Source: Annona cherimola (Eukaryota; Streptophyta; Magnoliopsida; Magnoliales; Annonaceae). From it: a stretch of DNA of 64,000 nt. The position numbers and the translations under genes are program-made. Under the pieces are notes generated by a model. It saw only the letters and a program-made list of their open reading frames with translations, ran no database searches and was not told where the DNA came from. Positions 1-9,674 of this stretch are shown here, piece after piece. Every line of letters begins with the position of its first letter. The stretch's first letter is position 1. The stretch covers positions 50,472,008 to 50,536,007 of the forward strand of contig CM059973.1 of NCBI GenBank assembly GCA_030490835.1. Direction: 5' to 3'.

Positions 1-532
1 CGATTCCCGTCCGAAGAGGCGAAGACCGATCCCTCCAGTAGTCCAGTCTTTCTTCTCCAGCACGCCTCTACCGACTGCTCCCTCCCGTTGTGCTTCCCTG
101 CATCCCGTTGTCCGGCCTGTCCCTGACGTCGGCAGCTCCAGCAGCACCACGCCACCACCGCAGCACTTGATCCCTTCGAAAATCAATCTCCCGCAGCCCG
201 CTGCAACGTCCTCCAGCAGCACCATCCCGGCACGTGCTTGAGTAGCCCCGGGTGAGCTAGCCTTGAAAGCCCGAAATCCGACACCTTAGTCCTTTGCGTT
301 GAGCGGCTTGAGCTACCTTAGTCCACCACTGGTAACAATTCTGTCCTTAATATGTTTTTAGAAAAAATCCTTGCTTATTATTTAATATATAAATTAATAG
401 TACCATGATTAATTATTGAAAGCTGGTTCAATGAAAACCATATTTGAAAATGAGAGCAGAAAAAAAGGAGAAAAATGTATGCAATGTGATTATATATAGG
501 TAGAATGAATTTTTAGAAATAAACAAATGAAA
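1..532 (+). other. GC-rich leader-like segment followed by AT-rich, intron-like sequence (possible hAT 5' part)
   Basis: The first ~330 bases are GC-rich, rich in CCG, CAGC and CTCC runs, and have no long open frame. They end at a plausible splice donor (ctg/gtaacaatt) and pass into AT-rich sequence. Together with the ATG exon at about 11796, and ignoring the copia insertion between them, this resembles the non-coding leader exon and first intron of a plant hAT transposase gene. That reading is inference. The left end lies outside the window, and a host-gene 5' UTR would look the same. Confidence 0.25.
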
Positions 533-537
533 ACAGT
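533..537. repeat. Target-site duplication ACAGT, left copy
   Basis: Five bases directly before the TGTTGG end of the copia element. The same five bases follow the other end at 11457-11461. Confidence 0.93.
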
Positions 538-801
538 TGTTGGTCCCGAGTTGATGGCTAAACCCAAGAGGGGAGGGGTGAATTGGGTTCTTTAAAATTT
601 CTTTGGTAAACGCAAAGATCTTAACCCCTTGAAAAAATTAATCCCCTTTTCAAGCGAATGGAGAGCAAATAAGATAAAGCAGTAATAATAAGTAGAACAC
701 AAGATTTATAGTGGTTCGGGCAAACCTTCCCTACTCCACTCTTCCAAGCTCACACTCCGTTGTGACTTGGGTTCCACTATGTATTCCAAGAATACACTTA
801 G

Positions 802-1005
802 AGTCACCGCTCTCTTCTAGATTCAAAGCTCTAGGGGGCATACACAACTAGAGCCACTTGCTCTCTTCTAGATTCAAAGCTCTAGGGGGCATATACAACT
901 AGAGCCACTTGCTCTCTTCTAGATTCAAAGCTCTAGGGGGCATATACAACTAGAGCCACTTGCTCTCTTCTAGATTCAAAGCTCTAGGGGGCATATACAA
1001 CTACT
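802..1005 (-). repeat. 51-bp tandem repeat, four units, in the 3' LTR
   Basis: The word TCTCTTCTAGATTCAAAGCT recurs at 811, 862, 913 and 964, a constant 51-bp step. The same block in the 5' LTR is 9939-10142. The related solo LTR at 37104-38801 has only two units. Confidence 0.9.
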
Positions 1006-1341
1006 TGCACAAGTAGGTGATGAGTCTCACTCCAATCACACCCTACTTTGCATACACTTGATCTTAGCTACCCAAGCTAAATCAAGGTTTATACAACCAA
1101 ATAAAGAAATGAATAAAAACTACACTTTACAGATTTGTGTAGGCAGTTTTGAGCTCGAGGAAGAAATCAAAAGTAGCTTGTATGATGATTGTTGAAGCAA
1201 CTTGCAGTTTGAAGCTCTTTCTTCCTTTGAAACACTCAAGTATGAAGAAAAGGTATTTGAAAATCTTTCTTGCACTTCTTTTCTCTCTTTGATCTTTAGA
1301 GTAGTGTCTCTTGTTTTTTTTTCTCACGTTCATTTGAATGT

Positions 1342-1350
1342 CCTTTTATA
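1342..1350 (-). promoter_or_regulatory. TATA box in the 3' LTR
   Basis: The minus strand reads TATAAAAGG at 1350-1342, downstream of the GTCGAC arrays and upstream of the 51-bp repeats, where a copia U3 promoter is expected. This LTR could drive read-out transcription into flanking DNA. Confidence 0.55.
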
Positions 1351-1448
1351 GATAGAGGAAAATATGAACGTTGTAGAAGTGGTTGGCGTGCAATAAATGA
1401 ACTCCAACGTTCGAAAATTTGACCGTTATTTTCCAAGTCTAAGATGAA

Positions 1449-2177
1449 GTCGACTTGGCCTGCGACTTGGCTTCCAAGTCGCACATGGAGTCGACTTGGC
1501 CTGCGACTTGGGTTCTTCAGAAACTCAAGTCTGAGACTTGGGTCGACTTGGCTTTCAGACTTCAACTCAAGTCGATCCTGAAGTCGACTTGGGTTGCGAC
1601 TTGGCTTGGTCTATTGCAGAAACGCCTTGATCTTCTTGAAATGTCTTGAATCTTGCAAATCATTTGAAAGCTTTGAGTTCTTGCTTTGCTTTTGGACTCA
1701 CTTGGTCATCATGTCTTGAATTTTACTCCATTTGGAAACTAGCTTGAAGATTTACTTTGAGCTTGATAGACTTGATTTGAATGTAGAACATGATTCTTAA
1801 CTTTGAAATTGACTCATTTGTTTTTCATCTTGATTCCTTGGACTTGAATGATAAATCCTCTTGAATATCTTTAAAACTGTATCTTTGAAAGTTTGAACAT
1901 CTCAAGTCGTGGATGGAGTCGACCTGGCCTGCGACTTCACCCAAGTCGCACCTGGAGTCGACTTCGTTTGCGACTTCGTTATGTTCGTTTCCACTTTTCA
2001 GCTCTGGATACTCCAAGTCGATGCTGGAGTCGACTTCGTCTGCGACTTGACTTCCCAAGTCGCAAGTGGAGTCGACTTGACCTGCGACTTCACCTGTTGC
2101 CTTTTGGGATTCATTCTCAAGTCGATATTTGAGTCGACTTCGGGATCGACTTCACCCAAGTCGAAGTCCAAGTCGAC
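1449..2177 (-). repeat. GTCGAC palindrome arrays in U3 of the 3' LTR
   Basis: GTCGAC occurs at 1449, 1490, 1542, 1583, 1918, 1957, 2029, 2071, 2133 and 2172, mostly inside AAGTCGACTT-like words. Half-sites such as TGCGACTT and AAGTCGCA lie between them. Many steps are 39-42 bp. The identical array in the 5' LTR is 10586-11314. The location upstream of the TATA box suggests enhancer sites, which is inference. Confidence 0.8.
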
Positions 2178-2319
2178 TTGGAGATCGACTTGACTTCTTT
2201 GCTTTCCTTAAACATTTGTCAAACATGTTAGTACTCCTTATATACTCAAATAAGTCCTTGTTAATCATCAAAACTCAGGCTTTGGTCAATTTAAATTATT
2301 TTGAACATTGTTTCCAACA

Positions 2320-2333
2320 ATCTCCCCCTTTTT
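2320..2333 (-). other. Polypurine tract of the SIRE-type element
   Basis: In element sense AAAAAGGGGGAGAT directly abuts the TGTTGG start of the 3' LTR. This is the standard plus-strand primer position. Confidence 0.85.
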
Positions 2334-2702
2334 GATGATTGACAAAACTTCATTTGAGTTGATACCTTTCAAGCATAAATCATGTTCATATGTCTTTTGA
2401 AAAACAGAGCATTTGTCTTATAGGTCAGAGCTGTTTCAAGTAAATCATGTTGAATACTTTATTAATCATTAAGAGTACTTCGTATTGTAATCATTGATCA
2501 AATATATCATTCATTCAAACTCTATATCAAACATATATCAATCATAAACCAGTTATCATATCATATCAAACATCATTTCATATATATGAAGTTTCATTAC
2601 AGAATACAATGAAGCATAAATGAAACTATCCTAGATACAAACTACCCAACCCAAAAATAAAAACACTCAAATCTAACCTATCTTCCTCCCCCTTTTTGTC
2701 AA

Positions 2703-3569
2703 TCATTCAAAAAGTACCAAAGACTTGGTAAATTGAAATTGAGAGATAGGATATGGAATAGGTTTGATGGGACAATGATGGGCCGAGGAGTAAACAAGAG
2801 AAGCGTGATCGGGGGTTGCCTCTCTATGAACTGAACCCGACTCGTAGGGATCGAGTTCAGGCATGGGTCTCTTTTTATGATGGCCGGAGGCAAGATGATA
2901 GCGGATATGTCGCATTTCCCGCTCGATTCTATCTTGTCGGGAATGCATATCTTCAAGCGCATTAAGGACACCGGTGACAAGACTTGTCATCCGGTTTTCT
3001 TGTTGTCCCATTTCAGCCCTCATGGCTATGATTTCATCTTTCAAATCCTTTAGGGTGACCTCCTCAGAAGAGGTTGGAGGCACCCGTTCTCTTGCAGCGG
3101 ATCCTTGTGGGGAGTAGGAGCCGTGGGATTGAGGCGATGGTGGCTCTTCTGGAGCAGCCGGTGCCTCGGGAGGTTGCTCCCCCTCAGCTTGTGCTTGGTC
3201 CTCTTGATGCTCTTCTTCTGAAGCGTCATGCCTTAGTTCAAGCAAATTGATCTTCATTCTTTGTATGAGAGCTTTATTTATGGCATTTGTGGATTTGAGC
3301 ACTTCGAAAGGCTCGCCTTCAATATCCACTTTGAAGAATTCAAGGATCTTTGTGATCCATGTGCCATAGGGAAGGACTCCTCGTGGGTTGTCCTTTCTAC
3401 TTGCCAAGGCTTCTAGAAACAATTTGGGAATGCTCACTTTGACCCTGTTGGCCACTTTCCATAATATCCCAGCTTCCTGTGGATTCAATTGATTTCTTCC
3501 ACCGCCCTTTGGGTAGATGCAGTGGGCAATGAGAAGCCTTAGTACCCGTAGCCTAGGTGACAAATCCAT
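2703..3569 (-). pseudogene. Third gene of the SIRE-type element, 3' half (coiled-coil part, frame-shifted)
   Basis: Continues the gene that starts at 4279 but in another frame, with a 31-bp overlap. A single-base shift near 3560 explains the break. The 288-residue segment keeps family-like words: an IAHCIYPK stretch near residues 14-21 and PYGTWI near residue 66. Its middle is low-complexity and rich in E, P and S. Residues about 165-225 have heptad-like leucine and methionine spacing suggesting a coiled coil. No signal peptide or membrane segment is visible, so nothing supports an envelope role. Similar words (LPYGM, SRILKH) occur in the pseudogenes at 25986-27618 and 57784-58885. Function unknown. 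The shift could be decay or, less likely, recoding. Confidence 0.6.
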
Positions 3570-4324
3570 GTACCGAAGGAATTTGATTCCCGGATGGTAC
3601 TTGTTGCTCGGGTGAGCTGATTATACATTTGATCCAAGGTGAGGTCTTCTGGGATAGGCTCATCCTCATATGGGACTCCAAGTATGTGTCCTAAATGACT
3701 CATTACTTCAGTCGGTCCTGCAACTATCCCGATTCCAATATCCATTTCGACTCCTTTGACGAATGTTCCAAAGTATTCTTCATCCCAAAGATAATAAAAC
3801 ATCCGAGTAAGATCTGGATAGACCCTTTCGTCTTCCTTTAGCAAATTAGTCCATCCTTGAAAATCCAATAGATCTTCTATGTCGGATCCATATTCTTTCA
3901 GGAAATTAAAATCTATAATCTTGGGTATGAATACCTTCCGTTCGTAGAACTTTTTGTAGAATCGGCTATGTTGGAGCTCGGTTTTGAAGTAGGTAGTGGG
4001 CATCTTCAAAACTTGGGCTTTCCCAGCTGCAGTGCCCCTTCTGCTTGTCCCGGATTGTGTGCTCTGTGAGGTTTGTTGATTTTCCGACCTGGGTGCTTGA
4101 TCAGATGATTGAGTGGAAGTTTGAAACCGAACCCTTTTACCCGTAGAAGTTGAAGGTTCTTCTCGAACCTGTTTTGCAGGTGTCCTAGCTCTCCTAGGAA
4201 CTTCTTCCTCAGTGTGAGATGTGGAAGGTCTAGGCACAGGCTTTTTAGATGGTTTGGAGACGGCTTTCTTTGGTGCCATTGAGATGGGAGTTTTGGAGTT
4301 TGGAATAGGAAAATGATACCACAA
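3539..4324 (-). CDS. Third gene of the SIRE-type element, 5' half ('putative plant transposon protein' kind)
   Basis: Open from 4324, but the better start is the methionine at 4279 (MAPKKAV...), which opens a basic, Ser/Pro/Lys-rich N-terminus that could act as a nuclear signal. About 110 residues on comes a folded part with the signature YPDLTRMF followed by FVKGVE. I associate this with the plant family annotated as putative plant transposon protein (Transposase_32). That name is from memory and needs a profile search. The same signature occurs in the pseudogenes at 25986-27618 and 57784-58885. The frame closes just after the shift point near 3560. The gene lies between pol and the 3' LTR, behind its own GTCGAC array (4576-4709) and a pyrimidine-rich leader. 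Confidence 0.65.
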   Translation of the reverse strand: MWYHFPIPNSKTPISMAPKKAVSKPSKKPVPRPSTSHTEEEVPRRARTPAKQVREEPSTSTGKRVRFQTSTQSSDQAPRSENQQTSQSTQSGTSRRGTAAGKAQVLKMPTTYFKTELQHSRFYKKFYERKVFIPKIIDFNFLKEYGSDIEDLLDFQGWTNLLKEDERVYPDLTRMFYYLWDEEYFGTFVKGVEMDIGIGIVAGPTEVMSHLGHILGVPYEDEPIPEDLTLDQMYNQLTRATSTIRESNSFGTWICHLGYGY

Positions 4325-4560
4325 TGAAGAGAGAAAGAGAGAGAAATATAGAAGAAAACCGGAGAGAGAGAGTAAGGGATTCGCCGGAAAGGTTTGCCGG
4401 AGATGGAGGAGGAGAAAAGCAGGGAGGCCGGAAGAAAAAAGGTTGTCGCCGGAGGAGAGAAAAAGGGAAATCGCCGGAGGAAAGAAAAACAGGGAGGCCG
4501 GAAAAATGAGGAAGAAAGAAAAGAAGAGAGAAGAAAAAGAAAAAGGCTCGGAAGTCGGAC
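4325..4560 (-). other. Pyrimidine-rich (sense strand) leader before the third copia gene
   Basis: The plus strand is almost pure purine (GAGAGA, GAAGAAA, GGAGG runs), so in element sense it is CT-rich. It lies between the GTCGAC array and the start of the third gene. CT-rich leaders are common in plant 5' UTRs. Open frames on the plus strand here are low-complexity artefacts. Confidence 0.5.
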
Positions 4561-4575
4561 GGTCGCGCGCGCGGA

Positions 4576-4709
4576 GTCGACTTTGCCCTAGGCGAAGTCG
4601 ACTTCGGTCCTTCTGGAGTCGACTTCGCCTGGGGGCGGAGTCGACTTCGACCCTAGCGGAGTCGACTTCGCTTCTGAAGCGGAGTCGACCTGGCGTCCCT
4701 GGAGTCGAC
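4576..4709 (-). promoter_or_regulatory. Seven GTCGAC palindromes at ~21-bp spacing, candidate internal promoter array
   Basis: GTCGAC starts at 4576, 4597, 4618, 4640, 4661, 4684 and 4704, steps of 20-23 bp or two helical turns. The same palindrome fills U3 of the LTRs upstream of the TATA box. Here it sits just after the pol stop and before the third gene, so it may be a copy of the U3 enhancer serving a separate transcript. The array and spacing are directly visible; the function is inference. Confidence 0.55.
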
Positions 4710-4760
4710 TTGACTCATCGACTTGACATTTTCCAATTTAATTTTCTTATGTATTTTTCC

Positions 4761-7637
4761 TTAGTTAAGCTCTATCATCCTCATATCATTCCTAATCTTA
4801 CAAAATGAATCTTTGGCTAGAGGTTTGGTAAAGATATCAGCAATTTGGTCTTCTGTTTTCACATATTCTAAGCACACATCATGATTTTCAACATGTTCTC
4901 TAATAAAATGATGTCTCACATCAATATGTTTGGTTCTAGAATGTAATACAGGATTTTTAGTCAAACAAATTGCACTTGTATTATCACATCTAATAGGAAT
5001 ATCAATATAATCAATACCATAATCCTTTAATTGCTGTTTCATCCAAAGTAATTGGGTACAACAACTACCGGCGGCTATGTATTCGGCTTCCGCAGTAGAT
5101 AGTGCAACACTTGTTTGTTTTCTTGAATGCCATGAAACTAGCATATGTCCAAGAAATTGACAAGTTCCACTGGTACTTTTTCTATCTACTTTATATCCGG
5201 CAAAGTCTGCATCCGAATAGCCGATTAGATCAAAGGTTGACCCCTTTGGATACCATAGTCCAAGGTTTGTAGTTTTTATCAAATATTTAAAAATTCTTTT
5301 TACAGCAAGTAGATGTGATTCTTTGGGACATGCTTGAAATCTAGAGCACATACAAACACTAAATAAGATATCGGGTCTAGAAGCAGTTAAATAAAGCAAA
5401 GATCCTATCATGCTTCTATAAAGCTTTTGATCGATACTTTTACCGTTTTCATCCGTGTCGATTTTGATTGTTGAGCTCATTGGAGTGTTTGCTCCTTTGC
5501 TATTCTGCATTCCAAATTTCTTGAGCATCTCTTTGACATACTTGGACTGGTTCAGAAATATTCCTTCACTTTGTTGCTTGATTTGTAGTCCAAGGAAGAA
5601 ATTTAATTCTCCCATCATGCTCATTTCGAACTCGCTCTGCATTATCTTAGAAAATTCTTGACAAAGATTTTCATCAGTAGCACCGAATATTATGTCATCC
5701 ACATAAATCTGTACAATCAAAATATTTTTATTTTTGTACTTGATGAATAAGGTAGTGTCTACTTTCCCTCTTTGAAACTCATGATCAATCAAGAATCTAT
5801 TTAACCTTTCATACCAAACTCTTGGTGCTTGTTTTAGTCCATATAATGCTTTGGTTAATTTATAAACAAACTTTGATTGATTCTTTTCTTCAAAATCAGG
5901 GGGTTGTTCAACATATACTTCTTCATTCAAATAACCATTTAAAAATGCGCTTTTTACATCCATTTGAAACAATTTGAAGTTCATATGAGAAGCAAATGCT
6001 AGTAGGATGCGTATGGCTTCTAATCTAGCCACGGGTGCATATGATTCTTCAAAATCAATTCCTTCTTCTTGGGAATACCCTTTGGCTACTAATCTTGCCT
6101 TGTTTCTAATTACAAGACCGCTTTCGTCTAATTTGTTTCTAAATACCCATTTTGTACCAATGACTGCATGATTGTTTGGTCTAGGAACTAAATGCCATAC
6201 ATTGTTTCTTTCGAATTGATTTAGCTCTTCTTGCATTGAAATAACCCAATTTTCATCATTAAGAGCTTGTTCAATGGTATTTGGTTCAATTTTCGATACA
6301 AACGCATATTGGCCATAAACGTTTTGTTTTGATCTTCTAGTTTTTACTCCGTCATATATGTTTCCAATAACTTGTTCAATTGGATGGGCATTTTTGAACT
6401 TTAAATCAGTTGGAGGTTTGTAAGAGTCATTACCTTCACTTACCTCTTCCTCCTCTGGATTTTCTGGCTTGAGCTCGAGTTCCTTTGGTTGTTCTTTGCT
6501 TTTTGTCTCATCTGCATCACTTAGTTCATCCTCCTTTCTCGGACTTTGGTTAATTTCATCAAATACAACATGTATGGATTCTTCTACAACTTGGTTTCGT
6601 TTGTTGAATACTCTATATGCTTTGCTATTTGATGAATAACCAAGGAATATAGCCTCATCGCTTTTGGCATCTAATTTGCCCAAATTGGTTTTTCCATTGT
6701 TTAAAACATAGCATGTACATCCAAAAGCATGAAAATATGAGATATTTGGTTTCCTTCCTTTCCATAGTTCATATGGGGTCTTTTTCAAGATTGCTCGAAT
6801 GGTAACTCGGTTCAAAACATGACAAGCTGTACTCACAGCTTCACCCCAAAATTTCTTGGATAGATTGCTCTCATTTAGCATAGTTCTGGTCATCTCTTGT
6901 ATAGTTCTATTTTTCCTTTCAACTACTCCATTTTGTTGTGGAGTTCTTGGTGCAGAAAATGTGTGGTGAATTCCTTTCTCATTACAAAGTTCCATGAATC
7001 GTTTGTTTTCGAATTCGCCACCATGATCACTTCTTATGGTCACAATAGTACTTTGTTTTTCATTTTGCACCAAATTCACAAAAGTTGCAAACATAGAGAA
7101 GGCTTCATCTTTACTAGCTAAGAGAATTATCCATGTGAATCTTGAAAAATCATCAACTATGACAAATACATATTTCTTTCCACCAATGGTTAGAATGTCG
7201 GATGGCCCGTATAGATCCATGTGTAGCAATTCAAGTGGCCTAGTGGTGGAAATTTCCTTTTTGGTAGAGAAAGGCATTTTGGGTTGTTTTGATATTTGAC
7301 ATGCCTTACAAATTTTGTCTTTGTCATATTTCAACTTTGGTAATCCTTCTACCAAATTCTTTTTCCATAGGGTCTTTATATTTCCCATGTTTATGTGTCC
7401 GAGCCTTTTATGCCAAACCCATGGATCATTATCAATGGCCATAAAACATTGACCATTCAATTCATCAAGTGAAACCAAATAAACATTTCCATGTCTTTTA
7501 CCACTAAACATGATATGCTCTCCATCAAATACATTACATATAGATGATTCAAACACAACTTTGTATCCTTTATCACATAATTGGCTAATGCTCATTAAAT
7601 TGTGTTTGAGTCCTTCAACAAACAAAACATCTTCCAT
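4761..7637 (-). CDS. pol: SIRE-type pol: integrase, reverse transcriptase, RNase H
   Basis: 958 codons, open throughout. Residues 1-120 are the GAG-pre-integrase zinc region (H..H, then CKAC near 110-113). The integrase core follows with D141, D204 and E240 ([27 protein letters not shown]), giving the D,D35E spacing. After an acidic linker (about 365-415) comes the RT (about 475-720), with DVKSAFLNG and the YVDD catalytic box at 645-648. RNase H (about 800-945) shows [22 protein letters not shown] and DIFTKPL. Together these copy element RNA into DNA and insert it in the nucleus. All catalytic residues I looked for are present. It is in the same frame as gag, but the protease stretch between them is out of frame, so no intact polyprotein is predicted. 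Confidence 0.93.
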   Translation of the reverse strand: MEDVLFVEGLKHNLMSISQLCDKGYKVVFESSICNVFDGEHIMFSGKRHGNVYLVSLDELNGQCFMAIDNDPWVWHKRLGHINMGNIKTLWKKNLVEGLPKLKYDKDKICKACQISKQPKMPFSTKKEISTTRPLELLHMDLYGPSDILTIGGKKYVFVIVDDFSRFTWIILLASKDEAFSMFATFVNLVQNEKQSTIVTIRSDHGGEFENKRFMELCNEKGIHHTFSAPRTPQQNGVVERKNRTIQEMTRTMLNESNLSKKFWGEAVSTACHVLNRVTIRAILKKTPYELWKGRKPNISYFHAFGCTCYVLNNGKTNLGKLDAKSDEAIFLGYSSNSKAYRVFNKRNQVVEESIHVVFDEINQSPRKEDELSDADETKSKEQPKELELKPENPEEEEVSEGNDSYKPPTDLKFKNAHPIEQVIGNIYDGVKTRRSKQNVYGQYAFVSKIEPNTIEQALNDENWVISMQEELNQFERNNVWHLVPRPNNHAVIGTKWVFRNKLDESGLVIRNKARLVAKGYSQEEGIDFEESYAPVARLEAIRILLAFASHMNFKLFQMDVKSAFLNGYLNEEVYVEQPPDFEEKNQSKFVYKLTKALYGLKQAPRVWYERLNRFLIDHEFQRGKVDTTLFIKYKNKNILIVQIYVDDIIFGATDENLCQEFSKIMQSEFEMSMMGELNFFLGLQIKQQSEGIFLNQSKYVKEMLKKFGMQNSKGANTPMSSTIKIDTDENGKSIDQKLYRSMIGSLLYLTASRPDILFSVCMCSRFQACPKESHLLAVKRIFKYLIKTTNLGLWYPKGSTFDLIGYSDADFAGYKVDRKSTSGTCQFLGHMLVSWHSRKQTSVALSTAEAEYIAAGSCCTQLLWMKQQLKDYGIDYIDIPIRCDNTSAICLTKNPVLHSRTKHIDVRHHFIREHVENHDVCLEYVKTEDQIADIFTKPLAKDSFCKIRNDMRMIELN

Positions 7638-7786
7638 GCATGCATTTGAAATACTATGTATATTTCCTTACCTTTAATTTTACCTTTTTCATTATTGCCA
7701 AAGGCAACTATTCCATCATTACAAGGCTTAAGTTTGTGAAACAAACTTCTTTCACCGGTCATATGCCGTGAACATCCGCTATCCAT
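7595..7786 (-). pseudogene. SIRE-type aspartic protease segment, out of frame with gag and pol
   Basis: Begins with the retroviral-type active site DSGCSRHMTG at residues 2-11 and runs into pol sequence in another frame. Upstream, the gag frame stops at 7845-7847 and coding resumes in a shifted frame near 7850, in an A-rich run. Downstream, a second single-base shift near 7670 restores the original frame. The two shifts cancel, so gag and pol share a frame while the protease lies in a ~180-bp misframed island. Without protease the polyprotein would not be cut. Sequencing error cannot be ruled out from sequence alone. Confidence 0.75.
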
Positions 7787-7844
7787 GAACCATTCATTGT
7801 TTGCCTTTGCCTTAAAACATGTCTGAAAAATAAGGAAATAAATC

Positions 7845-8321
7845 TTATCTTTTTGGTACCCATTTTATGGGTCCATTTGGGTTAGTAATAGAATCTAATC
7901 TAAGTTGATCTAACTTTGAAAGCCCAAATCTTGTGTTTCTTGGAACCCAAACTAATTTAGCACCATGGTCATATAGTTTCTTAAAATTACATTTGTAAGT
8001 TTTATGACCCATCTTATTGCAGAAATTACAAGCCAAAGGTAATCTTGGAGTAGGTCTCCAAGCATACAAAGGTTCAATCATTGGTCTTCTAGTCCACTTA
8101 AAATTTTTCTTTTGTGGCTTGTATATAGATGCATATTTAGTTTGATATTTCTCAAGTAATTTCACATTTGATTTGCTACTTTCTCCTTGCTCAAATGTAT
8201 GATACCCAAGACCTCTTTTATGTGTTTGGGAGGTCATATTCAAAAACATTTTGACGCTTTCTCCCGGATTAGAGAACTTGGCTAATGATTCATTTAATGA
8301 TTTGTTCTCTTTTTTTAGCAA
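7845..8321 (-). pseudogene. SIRE-type gag-protease linker with second zinc knuckle
   Basis: In the same frame as gag, after the TAA at 8370-8372, and ending at a stop that follows a frame break in an A-run. It carries a CCHC zinc knuckle (C98, C101, H106, C111: CNFCNKMGHKTYKC) and then the conserved-looking WVP stretch that normally leads into protease. The reading frame is open across 8322-8369 apart from that single TAA. Either one point mutation split gag from this part, or the stop is leaky. The knuckle is expected to bind element RNA. Confidence 0.7.
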
Positions 8322-8369
8322 ATCATTTTCTTCTGCAAGTTTGCCATTTACAATTATTACTGCATCACA

Positions 8370-9626
8370 TTATTTTTTCTTAATTGTAAACTTGCTTCCT
8401 AATTTCTTCATTTCTTCATATAAAGAATCATATGCCATTTGTAGCTCATCTAATTCAGCACATTTGAGGCATTCATGAGAGGAAGAATAACTTGAATTAG
8501 GAAGGGAGAGTTTGGAACTTACCTCTTCATTGCTTGTGCATTTTGTTGAGGTAGTTTGTTCTCCTTGCTCAATTTGTGCCATACAGCAAATTCTCGCACA
8601 TTCTTCTGCTTCGATTTCGTCGGTTGAGGAGCTACTCGTTGTAGATTCCTCGTCATTCACGTACATGCCTCTTCCTTTATATTTCTGAAATCTTCTATTG
8701 TCCCCTCGATCCTTTCTTTGTTCTTTTGCCTTGATTTCTTCGGGAGTTGGACATTGGGCTTGCATATGTCCCGAACCGCCGCATCGGTAGCACTTGGTTG
8801 ATTCTTTCTTCTTCTCTCGGGGAGTTCTTTCTTTGAAGCTTCTGAAATTTTTGCCTTTCCTCACAAATTTTCTGAATCGTTTTGTGAGTAGAGCAATCTC
8901 GTCGTCATTTTGAGAAGAAGATGTGTCATCGGTGTCTTGTGCGGCTTTTAAGGCAATTGCTCTTTTGCCCCCGTGTTGATCTTCATTCCTTTTCTTAATT
9001 AGCTCATGTGACATAAGTGAGCTAATTAAGTCTTCAAGCTTCAGCGTGTTGAGGTCTTTGGCTTCTTCAATTGCAGTGATCTTTGGAGTCCATGATTCGG
9101 GTAGAGCTCTTAAAATCTTCATGACCTGCTCAGATTCAGATATTGCTTTTCCAAGACCTTTTAAAGCATTAGTAATCTTAGAGAATCTAGCAAACATTTC
9201 AGAAATATTTTCTGTTTCTAACATTCTAAAGTTCTCTAGTTCTCCAATCAAAATGTTCCTTCTCGTCCCTTGGACTTGAGAAGTTCCTTCATAGATAGAG
9301 GTTAGCGTATCCCATATTTCTTTGGCGGTCAAGCAAGAGGATACTCTATCATATTCAGAAGCATTAAGAGCACAAAATAAAGAGTTCATAGCTTTGGCGT
9401 TGCTCTTAACAGTTCTTACTTCCTCATCGGTCCATTTGGAAGCTCTTTCATCGGTAGGCAAGGTTACTCCATCTTGGATAGCAATCCAAGAGTCCATATC
9501 GGTAGCCATGATGAGTTGCTTCATACGAAGCTTCCAATATCCAAAATTGTTCCCATCAAACAACGGTGGCCTTGTAAAGGATTGGCCTTCAGCAAATGCG
9601 GGAACGGAAGTAGATTGGGATGCCAT
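8370..9626 (-). CDS. gag: SIRE-type gag (capsid/nucleocapsid)
   Basis: 418 codons starting MASQSTSVPAF about 30 bp after the primer site, the usual gag position. Residues 20-210 match the plant copia gag type (LFDGNNFGYWKLRM near 22-35; the EIWDTL, FRML and LEDLISSL region). A CCHC knuckle (CYRCGGSGHMQAQC) occupies 279-292, inside a Lys/Arg-rich region. A Ser/Thr/Glu-rich tail follows. The protein forms the cytoplasmic particle that packages element RNA. The frame ends at a TAA (8370-8372) after IKKK, and downstream sequence continues coding in the same frame, so the full family protein is longer. Confidence 0.9.
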   Translation of the reverse strand: MASQSTSVPAFAEGQSFTRPPLFDGNNFGYWKLRMKQLIMATDMDSWIAIQDGVTLPTDERASKWTDEEVRTVKSNAKAMNSLFCALNASEYDRVSSCLTAKEIWDTLTSIYEGTSQVQGTRRNILIGELENFRMLETENISEMFARFSKITNALKGLGKAISESEQVMKILRALPESWTPKITAIEEAKDLNTLKLEDLISSLMSHELIKKRNEDQHGGKRAIALKAAQDTDDTSSSQNDDEIALLTKRFRKFVRKGKNFRSFKERTPREKKKESTKCYRCGGSGHMQAQCPTPEEIKAKEQRKDRGDNRRFQKYKGRGMYVNDEESTTSSSSTDEIEAEECARICCMAQIEQGEQTTSTKCTSNEEVSSKLSLPNSSYSSSHECLKCAELDELQMAYDSLYEEMKKLGSKFTIKKK

Positions 9627-9654
9627 TTCAATAAGATCTCTTTGATAAACTCAA

Positions 9655-9672
9655 AGACCTGCTCTGATACCA
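9655..9672 (-). other. Primer-binding site for initiator Met-tRNA, SIRE-type element
   Basis: The minus strand reads TGGTATCAGAGCAGGT two bases inside the 5' LTR end. It matches the 3' end of plant tRNA-iMet with one base missing relative to the usual GAGCCAGG. Confidence 0.88.
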
Positions 9673-9674
9673 CT

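Larger units (their letters stand above)
538..2319 (-). repeat. 3' LTR of the SIRE-type element
   Basis: 1782 bp, running TGTTGG to CCAACA, identical as far as compared to 9675-11456 at a constant offset of 9137. In element sense it begins at 2319. U3 holds two arrays of GTCGAC palindromes (2177-1918 and 1588-1449). A TATA box lies at 1350-1342, and R/U5 carries four 51-bp repeats (about 1005-802). Short open frames inside it have no coding character. Confidence 0.95.

Noticed and set aside
802..1005. Evenly spaced repeats resembling a CRISPR array
   Set aside because: Plant nuclear LTR context; the 51-bp units are contiguous with no unique spacers, and the block is duplicated in the other LTR.
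1296..2132. Several 60-95-codon frames in the SIRE LTR
   Set aside because: Overlapping frames on both strands, driven by the GTCGAC repeats (for example SRLRLRL runs); the same frames appear in both LTRs.
2703..4324. Envelope-like gene in the copia element
   Set aside because: No signal peptide, membrane segment or furin-like site is visible; the sequence fits a transposon-protein domain plus a coiled coil.
4324..4808. Arg/Lys/Glu-rich plus-strand frames
   Set aside because: Low-complexity translations of the purine-rich strand of the leader and the GTCGAC array.
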